A stretch of 64,000 bases of DNA, taken from the NCBI RefSeq assembly GCF_000956505.1, contig NZ_JYIX01000040.1, positions 310,001-374,000 on the forward strand, given 5' to 3'. Shown here in pieces: positions 17,700-26,224 of this stretch (positions within the stretch are counted from its first letter, which is position 1; each line of letters begins with the position of its first letter). The notes beneath the pieces were generated by a model. It was not told the origin of the DNA, did no database searches, and worked only from the letters and a program-made list of their open reading frames with translations. The position numbers and the translations under genes are program-made. Source of the DNA: Microbacterium azadirachtae. Its GTDB lineage: Bacteria; Actinomycetota; Actinomycetes; Actinomycetales; Microbacteriaceae.

Positions 17700-17764
17700 A
17701 CGACGACGCCACGGCCCGGCTCACAGGGCTCACGGCGCTCACGGCGCTCACGGACCCGAGCGGC

Positions 17765-18418
17765 TCAGACCCGCTCGTACCGCCACACCGGCTTCTCCGC
17801 GACGAGCCGATGGCGCGCGCCGGGTGCTCCCCCGGCGAGCTCATCGCCGTCCCAGTAGAAGATCCTGCCGTTCTCGGAGGGCTCCATCCGCGTCCGGAAG
17901 ACGGCGGGATCCGGCACGCGCGCGAGGGCGAACGCCTCCTGCACCGTGGCCGCGCCGAGCAACCCGTGCAGTGTGCGCCAGGTCGGCGGCATGAGCGAGA
18001 TCTCGCCGGCATCGTTCGCGGCCAGGGCCGCGTCCGGCGCGAACCAGCGCACGTCCACCGCCTCGTCCTCCGCCGCGACCGCCCCTGTACCGGGATCCTC
18101 CGCGAGGAAGAACCAGGTCCGCACGCGCTTCGGGATCCCCTCCGGCGGCACCCAGCACGAGAGCAGCACGAGCCGTTCCAGGGCCAGCCTCACCTCCTCG
18201 GCGGTCTCGCGCAATGCTGCCCGTCCGGCATCCTCGCTCTCCTCCGCACCCGCGACGCGGTCTCCGGGTTCGAGCATCCCGCCGGGGAACACCCAGGCGC
18301 GCGCGAACGAGCCGCGGTCCGGACGGCGCATCAGCAGCACCTCGATCCCGCGCGCCCCGTCGCGCAGGATCACCGCGGTGCCCGCGACGGGCAGGTCCTC
18401 GTCTTCGGCGGAGCTCAT
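17765..18418 (-). CDS. NUDIX hydrolase
   Basis: A 217-residue NUDIX protein. The box lies near residues 46-80, with GGMLEPGD and the metal-binding RETAEEVRL; the spacing between these halves is longer than in the classical 23-residue box, a feature of NUDT7/NUDT19-type CoA diphosphatases. It may therefore hydrolyse CoA or acyl-CoA, but this is inference. It is transcribed toward metX, from which it is separated by 65 bases containing a GCTCACG mini-repeat. No signal peptide is seen. Confidence 0.88.
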   Translation of the reverse strand: MSSAEDEDLPVAGTAVILRDGARGIEVLLMRRPDRGSFARAWVFPGGMLEPGDRVAGAEESEDAGRAALRETAEEVRLALERLVLLSCWVPPEGIPKRVRTWFFLAEDPGTGAVAAEDEAVDVRWFAPDAALAANDAGEISLMPPTWRTLHGLLGAATVQEAFALARVPDPAVFRTRMEPSENGRIFYWDGDELAGGAPGARHRLVAEKPVWRYERV

Positions 18419-18478
18419 CCGCCCATGCTAGGTCGCACGGGGTGCGTGCGCCTCAGCGTGCCTGCGATCCGAACCGGC

Positions 18479-19720
18479 TCAGACCAGGTCGCGCACCCGT
18501 ACGGATCCCGTCTCGGTGTGGAAGCGGCGCTGCACGGAGTAGGAGGTGATCGCGACGCCGAGTCCGACGACGGCGAGCCCGGCCCCGACCCAGGACGGCG
18601 CGGCGAAGCCCCATCCCCATGCGATCACGAGTCCGCCGAGGAAGGCGCCGAGGCTGTTGCCGATGTTCAGAGCGGAGTGGTTCAGCGCCGCGGCGATCGA
18701 CTGGTTGTCGCCTGCGACCTCCATGAGCCGGGTCTGGATCGCCGGGCTCAGGATCGAGGAGAGCAGCGCCATGACGAACGAGAGCGGCACGAGCAGCCAG
18801 ATCGAGAACGACAGGATCGCGAGCAGCACGAGCACCACGGACATCGCGCCGAGCCCCACGAGCAGCGTGAGGCGCAGATTGCGGTCGCCGAAGTACCCGC
18901 CGAGCAGGTTGCCCACCGTCATGCCGAGGCCGAACACGACGAGCGTGACCGGCACCATCCACTGCGGCGCTCCGGCGCGTTCTGTGACGACCGGCGCGAT
19001 GTAGCTGTAGACGGCGAAGAATCCCCCGAAGCCGATGGCCCCGGTGCCGAGAGCGAACCACACCTGGGGGCGGCGGAACACGCGCAGCTCGGAGCGGAAC
19101 GTACGGCCGGGATCCCCCTCGTGCTCTGGCACGAAGAACGCGATACACACCGTGGCGATCGCGAACACGATCGTCACGACGAGGAAGGCGCTGCGCCAGC
19201 CGACGTGCTGCCCGAGATAGGTTCCCGCCGGCACGCCGACCACGTTCGCGATCGTGAGACCGGTCAGGATGAACGCCACGCCCTTGGCCCGCTTGCCGGG
19301 GCCGAGCACGTCGGAGGCGACGAGGGCGCCGATCCCGAAGTAGGCGCCATGCGGAAGCCCCGCGATGAAGCGCGCGAGTCCGACCGTCTCGAAGGTCGGC
19401 AGCACCACGGCGAGACCGTTGCCGAGGGTGAGCGCGATCGCGAGGCCGATCATCACCCTGTGGCGCGGGAAGCGCGCGACGAGGCCCGCGATGGTGGGGG
19501 CGCCGAGCACCACGCCCAGGGCGTAGAGCGACACCAGGATGCCGGCGCGGCCGATCGCCTCATCGGGGTTCTGCGCCCAGAGCTCCGGCAGCAGATCCTG
19601 CGCGATGTTCGGGAGCAGGCCCATGGCGACGAACTCGGTCATGCCGATGCCGAAGCTGCCGATGGCGAGGGAGAGGAGCGCCCGCTTCGCCGCACCCCTC
19701 GAGAGGCTCGAGGGTTTCAT
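18479..19720 (-). CDS. MFS transporter (DHA1 family, drug/arabinose-efflux-like)
   Basis: A 413-residue membrane protein with 12 predicted helices. SFGIGMTEFVAMGLLPNIA in helix 1 is the hallmark of the Cml/AraJ/PbuE branch of DHA1 proton antiporters, and RFPRHRVMIG in loop 2-3 is the MFS loop motif. Members export drugs, nucleobases or sugars; substrate not predictable. The gene starts 9 bases after the stop of the thiamine-binding-like gene on the same strand, so it is probably the last gene of that transcript. Confidence 0.9.
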   Translation of the reverse strand: MKPSSLSRGAAKRALLSLAIGSFGIGMTEFVAMGLLPNIAQDLLPELWAQNPDEAIGRAGILVSLYALGVVLGAPTIAGLVARFPRHRVMIGLAIALTLGNGLAVVLPTFETVGLARFIAGLPHGAYFGIGALVASDVLGPGKRAKGVAFILTGLTIANVVGVPAGTYLGQHVGWRSAFLVVTIVFAIATVCIAFFVPEHEGDPGRTFRSELRVFRRPQVWFALGTGAIGFGGFFAVYSYIAPVVTERAGAPQWMVPVTLVVFGLGMTVGNLLGGYFGDRNLRLTLLVGLGAMSVVLVLLAILSFSIWLLVPLSFVMALLSSILSPAIQTRLMEVAGDNQSIAAALNHSALNIGNSLGAFLGGLVIAWGWGFAAPSWVGAGLAVVGLGVAITSYSVQRRFHTETGSVRVRDLV

Positions 19721-19729
19721 CCGTCCAGC

Positions 19730-20062
19730 TTAGAGGTTGCCGGAGTCCTCGATCGCGCGCTCGAGGCGCTCGATCTTGCCCTCGATCTCGCCCGTGTAGC
19801 CGGGGCGGATGTCGGCCTTGAGAACGAGGGACACGCGGGATCCGAACGGCATGACGGCCTCGGTGGCGCGCTTGACGACGTCCATGACCGTGTCCCAGTC
19901 CGGGCCCTCGATCTCGGTGAACATGCTCGTGGTGCGGTGCGCGAGCCCGGAGGCGCGGACCACCGCCACGGCGGCGGCGACGGCGTCGTGCACCGAGGCG
20001 TCGGCGCTCTCCGAGCGCTCGGGGGCGGATCCGCTGGGGGCGACGGAGAAGGCGACGAGCAT
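19730..20062 (-). CDS. MTH1187/YkoF-type thiamine-binding protein
   Basis: A 110-residue protein of the thiamine-binding (DUF77, MTH1187) family. MLVAFSVAP at the N-terminus, SMFTEIEGPDWDTVMDVVKRA in the middle and a C-terminal IERLERAIEDS helix match the family's ferredoxin-like fold, which binds thiamine or related pyrimidines. The ATG overlaps the stop of the upstream glycosyltransferase gene (ATGA). Its presence in a cell-envelope/NnrD operon is not explained by known function. Confidence 0.82.
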   Translation of the reverse strand: MLVAFSVAPSGSAPERSESADASVHDAVAAAVAVVRASGLAHRTTSMFTEIEGPDWDTVMDVVKRATEAVMPFGSRVSLVLKADIRPGYTGEIEGKIERLERAIEDSGNL

Positions 20063-21420
20063 CAGGACCTCCGGGTATCGGGGAGTTCGGGGGCGAGGGA
20101 CGAGGCGCGACGCACCGGGGTGCGCACGATCGCGCGGATCGCGATCACGCAGATGACCACGACCAGGATGTTGCGGGCGCTCAGCAGGGCGATCGGCAGT
20201 GCCTCGGCCGCCAGCAGATGGTCGTACACGACAGGGTAGACCGCCTGGGTGAGCGCGTAGTCGAGGAGCACGAGGATCGCGGGGATCCGCACCCGGGGGC
20301 CGTCGAACAGACACCACAGCACGAGCGGGGCGAGCATCCACACCTGGAACTGCGGCGAGCCCACCTTGTTGCACGCGATCAGGATCGCGACGAGGGCGAG
20401 CATGGTCGCCGGCAGCAGGCGCCGCGCCGAAGCCCCGGCGCGCAGCTTCCACAGTGCGAGCGCCGCCACAGCGATCACGCCCACGACCATGAGCGGGGTG
20501 AGCAGCGCGGCGACGACGTCGACGCCAGGGCCGGCGAGCTGGAAGGTCAGGATCTGGCGGTCGTACTGGATGCGTGTCACTCCGACCTGGGTGAGCCACA
20601 GCAGCGGAGTCGCACCGACCGCCTCGATCTGCAGGCCGCGGCCGCTCATCTGGCTGAGGAAGCCGAGCAGGTTCCTGGACCCGCCCAGCAGCACGAGTCC
20701 CAGCACGACGACGAACGTGACGATCGCGGCCGAGACGATCATGCGGATCCGGCCGCGCAGCAGCGCGAGCGCCGCAACGAACAGCGCGCCGGGCCAGATC
20801 TTGATCCAGGCGCCGATCGTGAACAGCGCGCTCGCGACCGCAGGACGGGAGAACAGCCACAGCCCGCCGATGATCGCGAGCGGCACGGTGATCGCGTCGA
20901 TCCGGAACATCGCGATGGGGCCGAGCAGCACGAGCGCGATCATCCAGACCAGGGCGGCGCCGCGGCGGATCCGGCTGCGGCGTGCCACGGTTCCGCGCAG
21001 CAGGAACGCGAATCCCACGGCATCGAGCGCCGTCACCAGGATCGACCAGGCGACGACGTAGCTTGCGGAGCCGACGGCGTACGACCCGGGGAACAGCGGG
21101 TGGATGAGCTGCGACAGCCCCTGCGCGATGAGCATGGGCACGAGGGCGAGCTGCGGGTAGACCCAGCTCTCCGTGACGCCGACGATCGCTCCTCCGCCGA
21201 GGGCGTTCCTCGCCCACGGCTCGTACACGAAGACCGTGTCGCCCATCGGCAGCGCGGGCATCCTCCACCCGATCATCGCGACATAGAGGTGCGCGACGAC
21301 GAACGCGAGCCACAGCACCGTGAGCGGCAGACCGGCCCTGCGCAGGGCCGCGGATGCGCGCCCGGTGGCGCCTCTGGTCGGTTCGGCACGGGTCGCGCCC
21401 GTCGGCTCGGCACCGCTCAC
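20062..21420 (-). CDS. GT87-like membrane mannosyltransferase
   Basis: A 452-residue polytopic membrane protein with about 10-12 helices. It resembles the GT87 polyprenol-phosphate-mannose-dependent alpha-mannosyltransferases: an acidic pocket after helix 1 (MGDTVFVYEPWARNAL) and an ITVPLAIIGGLWLFSRP-type helix pair with IGAWIKIWPG. Such enzymes build lipomannan or other envelope glycans on the outer face. GTG 21420 overlaps the nnrD stop (GTGA). The N-terminal 25 residues are Thr/Ala/Arg-rich and cytoplasmic. Confidence 0.75.
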   Translation of the reverse strand: MSGAEPTGATRAEPTRGATGRASAALRRAGLPLTVLWLAFVVAHLYVAMIGWRMPALPMGDTVFVYEPWARNALGGGAIVGVTESWVYPQLALVPMLIAQGLSQLIHPLFPGSYAVGSASYVVAWSILVTALDAVGFAFLLRGTVARRSRIRRGAALVWMIALVLLGPIAMFRIDAITVPLAIIGGLWLFSRPAVASALFTIGAWIKIWPGALFVAALALLRGRIRMIVSAAIVTFVVVLGLVLLGGSRNLLGFLSQMSGRGLQIEAVGATPLLWLTQVGVTRIQYDRQILTFQLAGPGVDVVAALLTPLMVVGVIAVAALALWKLRAGASARRLLPATMLALVAILIACNKVGSPQFQVWMLAPLVLWCLFDGPRVRIPAILVLLDYALTQAVYPVVYDHLLAAEALPIALLSARNILVVVICVIAIRAIVRTPVRRASSLAPELPDTRRS

Positions 21421-22406
21421 GCGCGGCCCTCCTCGGTCTCTTCGTGGTGTTCGATGTGTTCGCGGTGTTCGTCGTGCTCGCTGCCCTGGTCCTCGCCGAG
21501 CACCAGGGCGACCGCCGCCGGCAGAGCGTCCGCGACGTCGAGCGCGACGATCGGATGCGCTGGACCCCCTTCTCCGGCGCCGGACGCCGCCTCGGTGCCG
21601 GATGCGATCCGCCCGGCGACGCCGTGCAGCCACGCGGCCGTGGCCGCCAGCTCGGCGAGCGAGGTCGTCCCGCCCGCCGCGCGGTCCGCGGCGACGATCG
21701 CGCCGAGCACGCCGCCCAGCACATCTCCGGTCCCGGCGGTCGCGAGCCAGGGCGTTCCGGTCCCGACGGCGATCACGGCCGTGGCGTCGGCGACGAGCGT
21801 GGTGGCGCCCTTGAGCAGCACGGCGCCGCCCAGCGCTTCAGCGGTCTCGCGCACCGCTTCCGCGCGCGCGGCGGGATCCTGCAGCGTGTCGGAGGAGAGC
21901 CCGGCGAGTCCCACGGTCGCCCGCAGTCGCAGGAACTCCCCCGCGTGCGGGGTCGCGATCACGGGAGCGGCGGTCGCGGGGAGCAGATCCAGCGCACCCG
22001 CATCCACGACGACGGGATCCGACCCCGCCAGCAGCGCCCGCAGCGCCGAAGTCTCGGAATCGGGGCGAGTCGTGGCGTCGGTGCCGGATCCGATCACCCA
22101 GACGTCGGCGAGGACCGCGTCCGCGTCGGGTGTGGTCGCGACCGTCTCCGGTCGCCTCGCGAGCACGAGGTCCGCCGCGCGCCGGGGACCGACGTAGCGC
22201 ACGTAGCCGCACCCGGCGCGCCAGGCGCCCTCGACGCCGAGCACCGCCGCACCCGGATACGCGTCGGATCCGGTCCGCAGAGCCACGACGCCGCGGCTGC
22301 GCTTGTCGTCGCGGTCGCCCGGCACGCGCAGCAGGCGGCGGACGTCGCGGCCCGTCCACACGCGGCGGCTCTGCGCGTCGAACGCGCCGGCGGACGGAGA
22401 AGGCAT
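21417..22406 (-). CDS. nnrD: ADP-dependent NAD(P)H-hydrate dehydratase
   Basis: A 329-residue ribokinase-fold repair enzyme that converts the S-form of damaged NAD(P)HX back to NAD(P)H. The PHAGEFLRL segment near residue 158 and GTGDVLGGVLGA near 237 (with the catalytic Asp) are diagnostic. The epimerase (NnrE) domain often fused to it is absent. The C-terminal 26 residues form an unusual His/Glu tail (SEHDEHREHIEHHEE) of unknown role. ATG 22406 is the first start with family similarity. It heads a three- or four-gene transcript with the glycosyltransferase. Confidence 0.9.
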   Translation of the reverse strand: MPSPSAGAFDAQSRRVWTGRDVRRLLRVPGDRDDKRSRGVVALRTGSDAYPGAAVLGVEGAWRAGCGYVRYVGPRRAADLVLARRPETVATTPDADAVLADVWVIGSGTDATTRPDSETSALRALLAGSDPVVVDAGALDLLPATAAPVIATPHAGEFLRLRATVGLAGLSSDTLQDPAARAEAVRETAEALGGAVLLKGATTLVADATAVIAVGTGTPWLATAGTGDVLGGVLGAIVAADRAAGGTTSLAELAATAAWLHGVAGRIASGTEAASGAGEGGPAHPIVALDVADALPAAVALVLGEDQGSEHDEHREHIEHHEETEEGRA

Positions 22407-22502
22407 GGGATCAAAGGTACTGGGCCGAGGCTGTGCGCGCCGCCGCCGGGACGTCGCAGGGCGGATCCGGACCTCGCGCGCCTGCACCCCCTCCACGACG
22501 GG

Positions 22503-22514
22503 TAGCGTCGTCCC
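22503..22514 (+). promoter_or_regulatory. -10 element for a leaderless transcript
   Basis: TAGCGT at 22503-22508 fits TANNNT and sits exactly six bases before GTG 22515, so transcription should begin at the start codon. No ribosome-binding site is visible. Confidence 0.45.
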
Positions 22515-23582
22515 GTGAGCCTCCTGTTCTCCCCGCTGACCATCCGCTCCCTCACCCTGCGCAACCGCCTGTGGGTCTCCCCCATGTGCATGTACAGCGC
22601 CGTCGACGGCGTGCCGCAGGAGTGGCACCACACGCATCTCGCACAGTTCGCCTCGGGCGGCGCCGGACTCGTCGTGGCAGAAGCAACCGCCGTCGTGGCG
22701 GAGGGCCGGATCAGTCCGCGCGACACCGGCCTGTGGAACGATGCCCAGCGAGACGAGTGGAGGCCGATCGTCGACGCCGTGCACGCGCGCGGCGCGCGGA
22801 TCGGGGTGCAGCTCGCCCACGCCGGCCGCAAGGCCTCGACGTGGTGGCCGTGGGCGCAGGAGCACGGCTCCGTCCCCGCCGGCGATGGCGGCTGGACGAC
22901 CGTCGCGCCCTCGGCGATCCCGTTCGAGGGGTTCGCCGCGCCGGACGCCCTGGACGCCACCGCGATCGCCGGCGTCATCGCCGCCTTCGCCTCCGCCGCG
23001 CGCCGCGCTCTGGACGCCGGCTTCGATGTGCTGGAGATCCATGGCGCGCACGGCTACCTGCTGCACCAGTTCCTCTCGCCGCTCAGCAACCGCCGGGAGG
23101 ACGCGTACGGCGGATCGCTGCAGAACCGGGCCCGCCTGCTGCTCGAGGTCACCGAGGCGGTGCGCCGGATCGCGGGCGACGAGGTTCCCGTGTTCGTGCG
23201 GATCTCGGCGACTGACCATGCCCCCGGCGGCTTCACGCCGGACGAGGCAGCGATCGTGGCGGACTGGGCGGTCGCGCACGGCGCGGACCTCATCGACGTC
23301 TCGAGCGGCGGACTCGTCGCGCACCAGCGCATCGAGGTGCATCCGGGGTATCAGGTGCCGCTCGCCGCGGCCGTGCGCCAGGGCGGTCGCATCCCCTCCT
23401 CCGCGGTGGGGCTGCTGACCAGCGGCGCGCAGGCCGAGGCCGTGCTCGCCGAGGGCTCCGCGGACGCGATCTTCGCCGGGCGGGAGTGGCTGCGCGACTC
23501 GCACTTCGGCCTGCGCGCCGCCCACGAGCTCGGCGACGAGATCGCCTGGCCCGACCAGTATCTGCGCGCCCGCTGGCGCTGA
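22515..23582 (+). CDS. NADH:flavin oxidoreductase (old yellow enzyme, YqjM-like)
   Basis: A 355-residue FMN-dependent ene-reductase. VSPMCMYS with Cys25 is the redox-tuning cysteine of the thermophilic-like (YqjM) OYE class. QLAHAGRKAS near residue 97 and the EIHGAHGYLLHQFLSP segment near 175, which holds the substrate-binding His pair, are intact. YGGSLQNRARLL and the phosphate-binding IFAGREWLRD region are also present. It reduces activated C=C bonds with NAD(P)H. GTG 22515 is a likely leaderless start. Confidence 0.95.
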   Translation: MSLLFSPLTIRSLTLRNRLWVSPMCMYSAVDGVPQEWHHTHLAQFASGGAGLVVAEATAVVAEGRISPRDTGLWNDAQRDEWRPIVDAVHARGARIGVQLAHAGRKASTWWPWAQEHGSVPAGDGGWTTVAPSAIPFEGFAAPDALDATAIAGVIAAFASAARRALDAGFDVLEIHGAHGYLLHQFLSPLSNRREDAYGGSLQNRARLLLEVTEAVRRIAGDEVPVFVRISATDHAPGGFTPDEAAIVADWAVAHGADLIDVSSGGLVAHQRIEVHPGYQVPLAAAVRQGGRIPSSAVGLLTSGAQAEAVLAEGSADAIFAGREWLRDSHFGLRAAHELGDEIAWPDQYLRARWR

Positions 23583-23583
23583 G

Positions 23584-23714
23584 CAGCGAGCGCAGCGCCC
23601 TTCGTCTCGCCTTCGGCTCGTTCAGGGACCGATCACAGGACGGTTCCTGAGCGAGCGCAGCGCCCTTCGGCTCGCTCAGGGACCGATCACAGGACGGTTC
23701 CTGAGCGAGCGCAG
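23584..23714. repeat. REP-like direct/inverted repeat between convergent genes
   Basis: Two tandem units begin GAGCGAGCGCAGCGCCC and end CAGGGACCGATCACAGGACG, followed by a third partial GAGCGAGCGCAG. Within each, CCTGAGCGAGC pairs with GCTCGCTCAGG (for example 23646-23681), giving a stem-loop. It lies between converging genes and may act as a bidirectional terminator. Confidence 0.75.
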
Positions 23715-23715
23715 A

Positions 23716-24777
23716 TCAGCGGCCGAAGCCGCGGCGGGTGATGTCGCGCACCTCGCCGACGAGCTCCTCGATGATGTCCTCCAGGAACAGGATCGCCGTC
23801 GTCTCACCGGCCGCGTCGCGCACCTGCGCGAGGTGGCGGCCCGCACGCCGCATGATCGCGAGCGCGTCCTCAAGGTCGGTGTCCTCCTGCATCGGCACCA
23901 TCTGGTGGATCCGCTTCGCGGGGATCGGCGCGGCCGCGCGCGCCGCCGCATCCGGTCCCTCGGCAGAGCGGATCACGTCCTTCAGGTGCACGTAGCCCAC
24001 CGGCACGCCCTCGGGATCGACCATGACGTAGCGCGAGAAGCCGTGCTTGGCGACGGCACGCTCGACATCGTCAGGGGTCGCGCCGAGCGGCAGCGTCACG
24101 AGGCCCGCGAGCGGCACGGCGACGTCGCTCGCGTCCTTATCCGTGAACTCCACCACCGCGCTGACCGTGCCCGCGGAGTCGGTGAGCATGCCCTCGCGCC
24201 GGGACTGGTCCACGATCGTGGCGACCTCGTCGAGCGTGAACGTCGAGGCGGCCTCGTCCTTCGGCTCGACGCGGAACAGCCGCACGACGCCGTTGGCCGT
24301 GGCGTTCAGCGCGCGGATCACGGGATAGAAGATCTTCGAGATCCACACCAGTGGCGTCGCGAGGATCAGCACGGCCCTGTCCGGCACCGAGAACGCGAGA
24401 TTCTTCGGCACCATCTCGCCGAACACCACGTGCAGGAACGACACGATGACCAGCGTGATGATGAACGCGATCGCGTCGACCGCCCCCTCCGCCAGACCGA
24501 GCGCGCCCAGGGGCGCGGCGAGCAGGTGGTGCATCGCGGGCTCGGAGACGTTCAGGATCAGCAGCGAGCACACGGTGATGCCCAGCTGCGAGGTCGCCAG
24601 CATGAGCGTGGCGTGCTCCATCGCGTACAGGGCGGTGCGCGCGGAACGGGATCCGCGCTCGGCGAGCGGCTCGATCTGCGAACGGCGCGCGGAGATCACC
24701 GCGAACTCCGCCGCGACGAAGAACGCGTTGAAGGCGAGCAGCACGAACAGCCATGCGATTCCGGCCCAGTCGCTCAT
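23716..24777 (-). CDS. HlyC/CorC (CNNM-type) membrane protein, short form
   Basis: A 353-residue protein with an N-terminal CNNM/DUF21 domain of three to four helices (AAEFAVISARRSQIEPLAERG and FGEMVPKNLAFSVPDR are hallmarks), then two CBS domains ending in ILFLEDIIEELVGEVRDI. It stops right after the CBS pair and lacks the C-terminal CorC/HlyC domain present in its neighbour. Such proteins are linked to magnesium or cobalt efflux. Its ATG overlaps the stop of the upstream paralogue (ATGA), so the two are likely partners. Confidence 0.9.
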   Translation of the reverse strand: MSDWAGIAWLFVLLAFNAFFVAAEFAVISARRSQIEPLAERGSRSARTALYAMEHATLMLATSQLGITVCSLLILNVSEPAMHHLLAAPLGALGLAEGAVDAIAFIITLVIVSFLHVVFGEMVPKNLAFSVPDRAVLILATPLVWISKIFYPVIRALNATANGVVRLFRVEPKDEAASTFTLDEVATIVDQSRREGMLTDSAGTVSAVVEFTDKDASDVAVPLAGLVTLPLGATPDDVERAVAKHGFSRYVMVDPEGVPVGYVHLKDVIRSAEGPDAAARAAAPIPAKRIHQMVPMQEDTDLEDALAIMRRAGRHLAQVRDAAGETTAILFLEDIIEELVGEVRDITRRGFGR

Positions 24778-26090
24778 CGCTCGCCCCCTTCCTCGGTCGC
24801 TGCCTCAGGCGTGAAGCGGACCCGATCCACCCGGCGGCCCTGCATGCGCACGACGTGCAGGATGCCGCCCGGCACGGGCACTTCGTCCCCGGCCTTGGGC
24901 AGGCGCTCCAACACGCTCATCACGTAACCGCCGATCGTGTCGTACACGTCGCCCTCCGGCACCTCGATGCCGGTGCTCGCGCGCAGCTCGTCGGGGCGCA
25001 GCTCCGCGGGGAAGGTGATCCCGTCGCGGCCCTTCACGACGCCTGCCCTGCTGCGATCGTGCTCGTCCGACACCTCGCCGACGATCTCCTCGACGAGATC
25101 CTCGAGGGTCACGATCCCGGCCGTGCCGCCGTACTCGTCCACGACGATCGCGAGCTGGTACCCGCCGCCGCGCAGCTCCGCCACGAGCGCGTCGAGGTGC
25201 ACGGTCTCCGGCACCCGCAGCGGCTCGGAGGCGAGCGCGCCCACCGGCACCTCGGTGCGGCGATCACGCGGCACCGACACGGCCGCCTTCAGGTGCACGA
25301 CGCCCGTGATGTCGTCGAGGTCCTCGTCGAACACGGGGAAGCGGCTGTGGCCGGTGCGCCGGGCGAGGCCGATGACGTCGTCGGCGGAATCCGCCGCGGC
25401 GATCGCGTGCATGCTGGGCCGCGGGGTCATCACGTCGCCCGCGGTCAGCCGGGCGAACCCGAGGCTGCGATCCAGCAGCGTCGCGGTGTCCTCCTCGAGC
25501 AGGCCGGCGCTCGCGGAACGGCGCACGAGCGAGCTGAGCTCCTCCGCCGAGCGGGCACCGCTGAGCTCCTCCTTGGGCTCGATGCCCATCGCCCTCAGCA
25601 CGCCGTTGGCGCTCCCGTTCAGCACCGAGACGATGGGGCGGAACACCACGGTGAACGCGGTCTGGAAGGGGATGACGACCCTGGCCGTGGCCACCGGCAG
25701 CGCCAGCGCGAAGTTCTTCGGGACGAGCTCGCCGAGGATCATCGACAGCGTCGTGGCGATCGTCATGGCGACGATCACGGCGATCGTGACCGTGACCGCC
25801 TCGGGGATCCCCCACGAACCGAGCACCGGACGGAGCAGGTTCGACAGCGCCGGCTCCATCGTGAAACCGGTCAGCAGCGTCGTGAGCGTGATGCCGAGCT
25901 GCGCCGACGACAGATGCGTCGACGTGATCTTGAGCGCAGCGATGGTCATGCCGAGACGGCTCTCGCCGCGATCCCGTCGCGCCTCCAGATCGGCGCGGTC
26001 GAGGTTGACCAGTGCGAACTCGCTGGCGACGAACAGTCCCGTCCCCACGATGAGCAGAAGCCCCACGCCCAACCAGATGTAATCCATCAC
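24774..26090 (-). CDS. HlyC/CorC (CNNM-type) membrane protein, full length
   Basis: A 438-residue paralogue of the following gene: CNNM domain (ASEFALVNLDRADLEARRDRG, LGELVPKNFALALP), two CBS domains (VVDEYGGTAGIVTLEDLVEE is typical) and a C-terminal CorC_HlyC domain (DTIGGYVMSVLERLPKAGDE). It is presumed to take part in divalent-cation export across the membrane. GTG 26090 has GGAGG seven bases upstream and is preferred over the adjacent ATG 26087. Tandem long/short pairs of this kind are common in Actinobacteria. Confidence 0.92.
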   Translation of the reverse strand: MMDYIWLGVGLLLIVGTGLFVASEFALVNLDRADLEARRDRGESRLGMTIAALKITSTHLSSAQLGITLTTLLTGFTMEPALSNLLRPVLGSWGIPEAVTVTIAVIVAMTIATTLSMILGELVPKNFALALPVATARVVIPFQTAFTVVFRPIVSVLNGSANGVLRAMGIEPKEELSGARSAEELSSLVRRSASAGLLEEDTATLLDRSLGFARLTAGDVMTPRPSMHAIAAADSADDVIGLARRTGHSRFPVFDEDLDDITGVVHLKAAVSVPRDRRTEVPVGALASEPLRVPETVHLDALVAELRGGGYQLAIVVDEYGGTAGIVTLEDLVEEIVGEVSDEHDRSRAGVVKGRDGITFPAELRPDELRASTGIEVPEGDVYDTIGGYVMSVLERLPKAGDEVPVPGGILHVVRMQGRRVDRVRFTPEAATEEGGER

Positions 26091-26224
26091 GGTGTCACCT
26101 CCGACGAAGCGGAGAGCAGGCAGTGGGGCGATGTACTACACGAGGGAGGGTCGTCCATGGTGCGAACGATTCTACTGTGCGGCTGAGGAGGCGAAGCTGA
26201 GCGGATGCCCGATCCCGGATGCGT

